A DNA stretch of 7,625 bases from Gemmatimonadota bacterium (GTDB lineage: Bacteria; Gemmatimonadota; Gemmatimonadetes; Longimicrobiales; Gaopeijiaceae), in the NCBI GenBank assembly GCA_016209995.1, contig JACQVC010000181.1:1-7625 (forward strand). The letters are read 5' to 3'. Below are positions 1-5,091 of the stretch, piece after piece (position 1 is the stretch's first letter; the number at the start of each line of letters is the position of its first letter). The notes beneath the pieces were generated by a model. That model worked only from the letters and a program-made list of their open reading frames with translations. It did not search any database and was not told the DNA's origin. A program made the translations under genes and the position numbers.

Positions 1-57
1 CGCCAGGAGCACGAAGGGCGTCGTGGGCAGGACGGGGAGGAAGGCGCTAGTGTAGAC
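1..57 (-). pseudogene. 5'-truncated fragment of a DUF454/YbaN-family membrane protein
   Basis: Read on the minus strand from base 57 to base 1, the frame gives VYTSAFLPVLPTTPFVLLA. The stretch LPVLPTTPFVLLA is almost identical, from memory, to the signature of the DUF454 family (E. coli YbaN has LPVLPTTPFILLA near its N-terminus). These are small inner-membrane proteins of unknown function. An in-frame TAA sits directly upstream (minus-strand codon at bases 60-58), there is no ATG, GTG or TTG between it and the motif, and neither of the other two minus frames carries the expected first helix (usually about 20 residues). The gene therefore lacks its own start here. It looks like a remnant whose 5' end was replaced, with the rest lying outside the window to the left. 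A sequencing frameshift is possible but less likely, since no frame upstream looks like the family. Confidence 0.55.
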
Positions 58-156
58 TTACCTGATGCGAAGGTCGACCCACGCGACCATCGCGGCTGAG
101 GTGTCTGCGCCCCCAACCACGGCGAGAAACGCGGTAAGCAGCGCGTCCTGGCCGCT

Positions 157-195
157 GGTTGCGACCGTACGGACCCCGGAAGGTCCCCTTCAACC
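157..195 (+). promoter_or_regulatory. nested inverted repeats in the leader of the b/c cytochrome gene
   Basis: GGTTG (157-161) can pair with CAACC (191-195). Inside it, GGACC (171-175) pairs with GGTCC (182-186) around a six-base loop, and CCGTACGG (165-172) is an eight-base palindrome. The structure ends 30 bases before the GTG start and leaves the ribosome site free. No T run follows, so it is not a classic terminator. It may be a leader structure or an operator, or chance in GC-rich DNA. I see no other gene or clear promoter between 61 and 225. Confidence 0.25.
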
Positions 196-225
196 GACGC
201 GGTGTGATCTCGCCGGGAGCCGTCT

Positions 226-2379
226 GTGACAGGCAAGCTGACCAACGGCGGCGGGTTCGGGGCCCCTCGGACGCCGGACGAGATTGCCGTCGCCGGGTGG
301 GGCCGGTCCGTCACCATTCTCGTGACGGCCCTGCTGCTGGTCGAATCGCTGACGGGTCTCTGGATCTACCTCGCACCGTTTTCGGTCGCTTCCGAGATCC
401 AGCTGCTCCTGCACACCGCGGCGGGCCTGCTGATCGTCGGCCCTTACCTTTATTACCAGGGCTGGCACCTCTCGAACTGGTGGCGCCAGCGGGTCACCGC
501 CGTCATGGTGCTGGGCTACGGTCTGATGGTGATGACGCTGGTGTGCGCCGCGAGCGGGGTGGTCGTCACCTGGCAGGCCTGGGCAGGCCCGAAGCGGTCG
601 GAGATCTGGGGCCTCGTCCACCTCGTCTCGGGACTCGCCATCCCGGCCCTGGGCCTGACGCACGTGCTGCTCGCTTTCCTCCGCCGCCCGGTCGCCACGA
701 CCCGCACGCCGGAGTTCATCACGGCCGTTCGGCGATTCGGATGGGGGCAAGCCCTCGGCGTAGCCGCGACGGCGGCGCTCGTCCTGGCGGCCGCAGCCCT
801 CGCGCCGGCGAGGCGGACCGACCTCGCCGTGCCCGGCGAGTACAGCCTCTCGCGATACGTCGAGCAGTTCGACGAGTACCGCGGCAGTCCCTTCGCCCCG
901 TCCTACTCCCGCACGGCGAGCGGGGGGCTCGTCGACCCCAGCGTCCTCGCCGGATCGGAGTCGTGTGGCAGCTCCCGCTGCCACGAGCAGATTCTGCGCG
1001 AGTGGCAGCCGAGCGCCCACCGCTTCTCGGCGATGAATCCACCCTTTCAGGCCGTTCAGAAGATCTTCGCCACCGATCGCGAGCCGGCCGAGACGCGCTA
1101 CTGCGCCGGCTGCCACGATCCCATCTCGCTCTTCGCCGGAGCCAAGGACATTCACAACCTCGAGTTCGCCGCGCCCGGCATGCAGGAAGGCTCCTCCTGC
1201 ATCGTCTGCCACTCCATCTCGGCGGTCGACCAGAGAGGGAACGGTGATTATGTCTTGACCCCTCCCCGGAAGTATCTCTGGGAGGGAACCACGGGCTGGA
1301 AGAAGCGCGTGTCCGACTTCATGATCCGCGCGGTTCCAGGCCAGCATCTCGCCGACTACGACCGCAACCTGCTGCGCTCCCCCGAGTTCTGCGGCGCCTG
1401 CCACAAGCAGTTCATTCCCGAGGCCCTGAACCGGTTCGGCTTCGCCCCCGGCCAGAACCAGTACGACGAGTGGCGCAACAGCCATTGGCGCGATGACGAG
1501 GTCGAGAAGAGCCTGAGCTGCCGCGATTGCCACATGCGTCTGGTGCCGAAGTCGACCGATCCCGGCCGGGGCGAGAAGGGCGACGCACGGCGATCTCCCG
1601 ACGACGGCTCGCACCGCCATCACGGGACGATCGCGACCAACATGTTCATGCCCGCCGTGCTCAAGCTGCCCGGCTGGGAGACGCAGGTGCAGCTCACGCG
1701 CGAATGGATCGAAGGCAAGACGGTGATTCCGGAGATCGCGCACCTCTGGCCCGAGGGGCCCATCGCGTCGGTTCAACTGCTCGGTCCACCCGAAGCCAGA
1801 CCGGGCGAGGAGATCGCCCTGCGCGTGGTCGTCGGGAACCGCAAAGCGGGTCACAACCTCATCACCGGGCCGCTCGACTTCATGCGCGCGTGGGTCCATC
1901 TCCGCGTGGTCGACGCCAGGGGCGCCGTCCTCTTCGAGCGCGGGGGCATCGACCCGGCCACGCGCGAGATCTCCGACGAGCCCGGGCAAGTCCATCGCCT
2001 CGGCAACCCGCGCGACGAGGGGACCCTGGTGCTCGAGGGCTCGCCGATCGATGGACAAGGCGAACTGCTCCGCAAGCACGAGCTCTGGGAGTCTGCAGGG
2101 GGGCACGGGATCCGCGTGATCTTCCCCGGGTACTCCGATCACCAGATCTACCGCTTCACTCCGCCACCCGGGGTGGTCGGCCCCCTGAGCGTGCGGGCGG
2201 ATTTCAACTTCCGGCGTTACCGCCAGGAGTTTCTCGACCTCGTCGTGCCGACCATGGAGCAGGAGAGCGGCGTCTTCCAACCACACGCGACCCAGGCCTC
2301 GGCAGAGATCGAGATCGCCGTGCCCGGCGAGGTTTCGACGCGCGTGCCCTCCGAGCGCCAGGCCCGCGAGGGACGGTGA
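226..2379 (+). CDS. Membrane di-heme b / penta-heme c fusion cytochrome
   Basis: A 717-residue protein predicted to carry electrons between the quinone pool and periplasmic partners. It starts at GTG, with GGGAG at 215-219 six bases upstream. Five hydrophobic helices lie at about residues 27-50, 55-80, 90-115, 125-151 and 172-193, putting the C-terminal part in the periplasm if the N-terminus is cytoplasmic. Helix 2 carries H63 and H81, and helix 4 carries H132 and H146: one pair near each membrane face, as in cytochrome b561/FdhI-type di-heme b anchors. The periplasmic part has four CXXCH motifs (C293, C325, C389, C432) and one CX4CH motif (C247-H253), so up to five c hemes, in a cytochrome c554-like arrangement. 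A GHNLITG segment near 542 resembles the GHxxPTG motif of this cytochrome group. Residues 480-717 have no heme motif and look beta-rich. The next gene overlaps its stop. The b-heme assignment is inference from histidine placement; the c-heme sites are seen directly. Confidence 0.9.
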   Translation: MTGKLTNGGGFGAPRTPDEIAVAGWGRSVTILVTALLLVESLTGLWIYLAPFSVASEIQLLLHTAAGLLIVGPYLYYQGWHLSNWWRQRVTAVMVLGYGLMVMTLVCAASGVVVTWQAWAGPKRSEIWGLVHLVSGLAIPALGLTHVLLAFLRRPVATTRTPEFITAVRRFGWGQALGVAATAALVLAAAALAPARRTDLAVPGEYSLSRYVEQFDEYRGSPFAPSYSRTASGGLVDPSVLAGSESCGSSRCHEQILREWQPSAHRFSAMNPPFQAVQKIFATDREPAETRYCAGCHDPISLFAGAKDIHNLEFAAPGMQEGSSCIVCHSISAVDQRGNGDYVLTPPRKYLWEGTTGWKKRVSDFMIRAVPGQHLADYDRNLLRSPEFCGACHKQFIPEALNRFGFAPGQNQYDEWRNSHWRDDEVEKSLSCRDCHMRLVPKSTDPGRGEKGDARRSPDDGSHRHHGTIATNMFMPAVLKLPGWETQVQLTREWIEGKTVIPEIAHLWPEGPIASVQLLGPPEARPGEEIALRVVVGNRKAGHNLITGPLDFMRAWVHLRVVDARGAVLFERGGIDPATREISDEPGQVHRLGNPRDEGTLVLEGSPIDGQGELLRKHELWESAGGHGIRVIFPGYSDHQIYRFTPPPGVVGPLSVRADFNFRRYRQEFLDLVVPTMEQESGVFQPHATQASAEIEIAVPGEVSTRVPSERQAREGR

Positions 2380-4163
2380 CCGGCTCTTCGGTCGTGACCC
2401 GGCTTTCACGCAAAAGCAAGGTGTGGCTCTCGGTCGGGGCGATGGTCCTCGGCGTCGGCACCCTCGTGCAATTCGCCTTCTGGGCCGCCGAGCGCCGCGA
2501 GACGGACCTTGCCAATCCGGCGGCCGGGATCACGGCCGAATTCAGGGGCGGCGGAATCCCGTTGCCCGCGATCCGATTCCGCGACGTGGCCGCCGAGATG
2601 GGCGTCCTCATGCGCCACGGTCCGGGGCCTCGCGGCCGTACGCTTCCCGAGGACACCGGATCGGGCCTCGCGTGGGGCGACTACGACGGGGACGGCGACT
2701 GGGATCTCTACGTGGTGAACTATCCCGGCGCACTGGGGACGGCACCGAATCCGGAGGGACGCAATCGCCTCTTTCGCAACGACGGCGACCGATTCACCGA
2801 CGTGACGGAAGACGCGGGGGTCGGAGACCCCGACGGCTTCGGCATGGGGGCGTCCTTCGCCGACTATGACGGCGACGGCCACATGGATCTCTACGTCACA
2901 AACTTGGGCCCGAACCGCCTTTACCGCAATCGCGGCAACGGCACGTTCGAAGAGGTCGGCGGGAAGGCCGGGGTCGCTGACCCCTCGTGGTCGACGGGGG
3001 CGGCCTGGGGCGACTACAACCGTGACGGCTACCTCGATCTTTATGTCTGCAACTACGTCATCTACGAAGATGAGAAAATCGGAGACACGCAGACGCTCGA
3101 TGTGAGCGGGGCCTACACGCTGCCCTTCGCCCTCAATCCCAACTCGTTCAGCCCCGCTCCCAACAGGCTCTACCGGAACCGCGGCGATGGCACCTTCGAG
3201 GAGGTGGCCGCGCGGCTCGGCGTCGACGATCCGAGAGGCCGGAGCCTGGCCGCCACGTTCGTCGACCTCGACGGTGACCGCTGGCTCGATCTCTACGTCA
3301 ACAACGATGTCTCGGCGAACCGGCTCTTCCGCAACATGGCGCCCGAGTTCGGGACGGGCGACTCGCTCGTGTTCGCCGATCTCTCCACGATCACCGGCAC
3401 AGCCGATCCCCGCGGCTCGATGGGGCTTTCCGTCGCGGAGATCGGCGAGATGGCCGGCGCGCCGGACGGCCTCCCCGATCTCTTCATCACGCACTGGGTG
3501 GCCCAGGAGAATGCGCTCTATCAGAGCCTCGTGACCGGCGGCGGCCTCGAGTACCGGGACAAGAGCCGGCAGTTCGATCTCGGGGAGATCTCGACGGACA
3601 CGGTCGGGTGGGGAAGCGCCTTCGTCGATCTCGACCTCGATGGACGGATCGACATCGCGGTCGCAAACGGCAGTACGCTCGAGGAGAAGGACGATCCCCT
3701 CACGCTCATTGCCGAGCCGATGTTCCTGTTCTGGAACGACGGCGCGAAGTTTCACGACGTGGCGCCGAAGGCGGCGGACGTGCTCGCACGGCGCCACTCA
3801 GTGCGTGGTCTGGCGGCGGCGGACTTCGACGGCGACGGCGACGTCGACCTCGCGGCGGGCGTCAACCGCGGAGCGCCGCTCCTGCTTCGCAACGAGACGC
3901 AAACGGGCAACCGGTTCCTCGCCGTGCGCCTGGCCGCGAGCGATGCCGTGCGTCGCGGCGCCCGCGTGGAGCTTGAAGCGGACGGCCGGCGGCAGTACCG
4001 CTGGTGGGGCGCCGACGTGAGCTTCCTCTCGGACCACGCGCCCGAGCTCGTCTTCGGTCTCGGCGCGGCCTCGAAGGTCGATCGACTGTCGGTCGACTGG
4101 TCGGACGGGACGACGACCGTCGTCGTTGACATCCCTGCGGGCCGCGTCGAGAACGCTCGATAG
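2376..4163 (+). CDS. FG-GAP/VCBS repeat protein with ASPIC/UnbV C-terminal domain (CRTAC1-like)
   Basis: A 595-residue exported protein. I chose the GTG at 2376 because it overlaps the previous stop as GTGA, implying translational coupling, and GAGGGA lies at 2368-2373. A GTG at 2394 is the alternative. Residues 15-36 form one hydrophobic segment after a basic N-terminus: an uncleaved anchor or a Sec signal. Six calcium-loop repeats of the form DxDxDGxxDLYV follow at about 102, 163, 213, 297, 418 and 483, with a degenerate one near 362, consistent with a beta-propeller. The end (about 511-590) has the features of the ASPIC/UnbV domain: GNRFLAVRL, then RGARV, then FGLG and VDWSDG. In bacteria such proteins often sit beside cytochromes or TPR proteins, and their molecular role is poorly known. 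Coupling to the b/c cytochrome suggests a partner, scaffold or assembly role, which is inference. There are no heme motifs in it. Confidence 0.9.
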   Translation: MTGSSVVTRLSRKSKVWLSVGAMVLGVGTLVQFAFWAAERRETDLANPAAGITAEFRGGGIPLPAIRFRDVAAEMGVLMRHGPGPRGRTLPEDTGSGLAWGDYDGDGDWDLYVVNYPGALGTAPNPEGRNRLFRNDGDRFTDVTEDAGVGDPDGFGMGASFADYDGDGHMDLYVTNLGPNRLYRNRGNGTFEEVGGKAGVADPSWSTGAAWGDYNRDGYLDLYVCNYVIYEDEKIGDTQTLDVSGAYTLPFALNPNSFSPAPNRLYRNRGDGTFEEVAARLGVDDPRGRSLAATFVDLDGDRWLDLYVNNDVSANRLFRNMAPEFGTGDSLVFADLSTITGTADPRGSMGLSVAEIGEMAGAPDGLPDLFITHWVAQENALYQSLVTGGGLEYRDKSRQFDLGEISTDTVGWGSAFVDLDLDGRIDIAVANGSTLEEKDDPLTLIAEPMFLFWNDGAKFHDVAPKAADVLARRHSVRGLAAADFDGDGDVDLAAGVNRGAPLLLRNETQTGNRFLAVRLAASDAVRRGARVELEADGRRQYRWWGADVSFLSDHAPELVFGLGAASKVDRLSVDWSDGTTTVVVDIPAGRVENAR

Positions 4164-4455
4164 TCCCACTCGCGAGAAGACGCCGACCGCCTCGCCAGCG
4201 GCGCAGCGCCTTCAACGACCCGCCAATCTGCACGAACTAGCGTGGCGGGGCCTTGTGCCGGGCTCCTGATATGACGTAGACTTCCGCCGCCGACGCGGTG
4301 CACGACATCTCATATAGTCGTGTAGAGCAATCGTGCTAGTTCACGAAGCTCAAGACGCATCTCCGTTTCCTTAATCTTGGAGCGGACGGGCCTTCGACAC
4401 GGCGACCCGCTGAGCCACTCCTGATGGTGGCGACACATTCCTTCGAGGAGGAACG
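4164..4455. other. intergenic region with small inverted repeats
   Basis: No gene is visible in these 292 bases, which are less GC-rich than the flanking genes. There are three small dyads: CACG-AACTAG-CGTG (4231-4244), TGCACGAC/GTCGTGTA (4299-4306 with 4317-4324, one G-T pair, ten-base loop) and CGTG-CTAGTT-CACG (4332-4345). None is followed by a T run, so no intrinsic terminator can be called for the upstream operon. A weak promoter-like pair, TTGTGC (4253-4258) and TAGACT (4277-4282) with an 18-base spacer, could serve the next gene, but the match is poor. Confidence 0.4.
4446..4451 (+). promoter_or_regulatory. ribosome binding site of the CMD-family gene
   Basis: AGGAGG lies four bases before the ATG at 4456. 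It is the strongest Shine-Dalgarno match directly in front of a start in the window and fixes that start. Confidence 0.8.
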
Positions 4456-4788
4456 ATGCGATCCGCCCCGAAGCCACCGAAAGCCTACGAGGACTTCGTC
4501 TCGCAATATCCGAAACTCGGCCGGGCGTGGGAATTGATTCGGGCAGCGGGCGACGAAGGTCCGCTCGACAAGAAGACCGTTCGGCTGGTCAAGCTGGGTG
4601 TGGCGATCGGAGCGATGCGCGAGGGCGCGGTCCACTCGAGCGTGCGAAAGGCTTTCGGCGAGGGGATCGACTCGAAAGAGATCGCGCAGGTGATCTCGCT
4701 CGCAGCCGGGACCCTCGGGCTGCCGTCGACGGTGGCTGTGTTTTCCTGGATCCGAGATCGCCTCCCGAAGGACAGGAAGAAGCGCTGA
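4456..4788 (+). CDS. Carboxymuconolactone decarboxylase (CMD/AhpD-like) family protein
   Basis: A 110-residue, all-helical, soluble protein with no signal peptide. The core from about 40 to 96 follows the CMD family pattern: KxVRLVKLGVAIG, then REGAVHSSVRKAFGEG, then SKEIAQVISLAAGTLGLP. The length is typical for single-domain members. Family members include gamma-carboxymuconolactone decarboxylase and the peroxiredoxin partner AhpD. AhpD-type enzymes use a CXXC pair four and seven residues before a conserved histidine. Here H60 is kept, but those positions are E56 and A53, and the protein has no cysteine at all. It therefore cannot do AhpD thiol chemistry. E56 and H60 are candidate active-site residues. 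It stands alone between two gaps, so its link to the cytochrome genes is only by position. Family assignment is good, the reaction is unknown. Confidence 0.85.
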   Translation: MRSAPKPPKAYEDFVSQYPKLGRAWELIRAAGDEGPLDKKTVRLVKLGVAIGAMREGAVHSSVRKAFGEGIDSKEIAQVISLAAGTLGLPSTVAVFSWIRDRLPKDRKKR

Positions 4789-4823
4789 AAGGCGTGTCAC
4801 CCAGGCAGCGGGCCGTGGGCCGA

Positions 4824-4850
4824 TGAGCCGGCTCAGGCCGTCGTGCGACG
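4824..4850. promoter_or_regulatory. 12-bp perfect palindrome and adjacent short hairpin
   Basis: TGAGCCGGCTCA (4824-4835) is a perfect palindrome, followed after three bases by CGTCG-TG-CGACG (4839-4850). They lie 36 to 62 bases after the stop of the CMD-family gene and just before the tandem repeats. They could be a binding site for a dimeric regulator or a weak transcript-end structure. No T run follows the hairpin. Confidence 0.3.
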
Positions 4851-4867
4851 ATGCTCCAGGTCTCGGG

Positions 4868-4933
4868 AATGACTACGCCTGTATGCGGCAATGACTACGC
4901 CCGTATGCGGTAGTGACAATGCCGGTATGCGGC
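4868..4933 (+). repeat. three tandem 22-bp direct repeats, likely operator array
   Basis: Three head-to-tail units occupy 4868-4889, 4890-4911 and 4912-4933. The core GTATGCGG is exact in all three, at 4881, 4903 and 4925. Units 1 and 2 differ at only two positions; unit 3 differs from unit 2 at five. Copies 1 and 2 also share TGACTACGCC before the core. A 22-base period is about two helical turns, so a protein bound to each copy would sit on one face of the DNA. The period is not a multiple of three, which argues against a coding repeat. Each unit carries a small dyad, for example CCG-TATG-CGG at 4901-4910. The position upstream of the triheme lipoprotein and Mo-enzyme genes suggests control of that operon. 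Confidence 0.65.
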
Positions 4934-5074
4934 CGGACAGCGATCGGGTGAAAGGAGGCCGCCGCGTGTCTCGAGCGTCGCCGCGGGCGCCTGTCCGAGA
5001 AGAAGATAGCGGTGTCACGACCATCTGCATCCGGAGGGTGCGACTGGTCTGGCAGGTTGTTTGCAGCCCGGGGC

Positions 5075-5082
5075 GGGAGGTG
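5075..5082 (+). promoter_or_regulatory. ribosome binding site of the triheme lipoprotein gene
   Basis: GGGAGGTG lies nine bases before the ATG at 5092, which begins a good lipoprotein signal peptide. It supports that start over a GTG at 4966 in the same frame, which itself follows a perfect AAAGGAGG at seven bases. Confidence 0.5.
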
Positions 5083-5091
5083 CGCGAGAGG

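Larger units (their letters stand above)
4789..5091. other. intergenic control region upstream of the triheme lipoprotein gene
   Basis: About 300 bases with no convincing gene but clustered regulatory-looking structure, itemised separately: a palindrome, a short hairpin, a triple 22-base repeat, a strong Shine-Dalgarno-like AAAGGAGG (4951-4958) and, near the right end, GGGAGGTG (5075-5082). The reading frame open from 4891 through this stretch gives low-quality basic protein sequence without recognisable features, so I treat it as untranslated or as a possible N-terminal extension of the next gene. Confidence 0.5.

Noticed and set aside
61..180. Minus-strand frame upstream of the DUF454 fragment that reads as a short hydrophobic peptide
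   Set aside because: It has a stop on both sides within about 45 codons, no ribosome site and no family resemblance.
1527..2375. In-frame upstream extension of the FG-GAP protein to base 1527
   Set aside because: The extension overlaps the heme domain of the upstream gene out of frame and is Arg/Pro-rich low-quality sequence; the hydrophobic export segment fits a start at 2376.
190..2409. Open reading frame of 739 codons on the minus strand opposite the b/c cytochrome
   Set aside because: It mirrors the + strand gene, which has five heme motifs, five helices and good starts. Long antisense frames are expected in GC-rich coding DNA, and the product has no recognisable domain.
2406..3797. Minus-strand open frame of 463 codons opposite the FG-GAP gene
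   Set aside because: Its repeated acidic and valine-rich pattern is the antisense image of the calcium-loop repeats; no own ribosome site or domain.
2646..4143. FG-GAP DNA repeats as a mobile or tandem nucleotide repeat
   Set aside because: The similarity is at the protein level (calcium loops); the DNA copies are diverged and unevenly spaced.
4164..4455. Intrinsic terminator or tRNA in the gap after the FG-GAP gene
   Set aside because: None of the dyads is followed by a T run and no cloverleaf can be drawn.
4868..4933. CRISPR array
   Set aside because: The units are 22 bases head to tail with no spacers, and there is no cas gene in the window.
4891..5091. ATG at 4891 as start of the triheme lipoprotein
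   Set aside because: This ATG lies inside the 22-bp repeat array, has no ribosome site, and would put 67 residues in front of the signal peptide.
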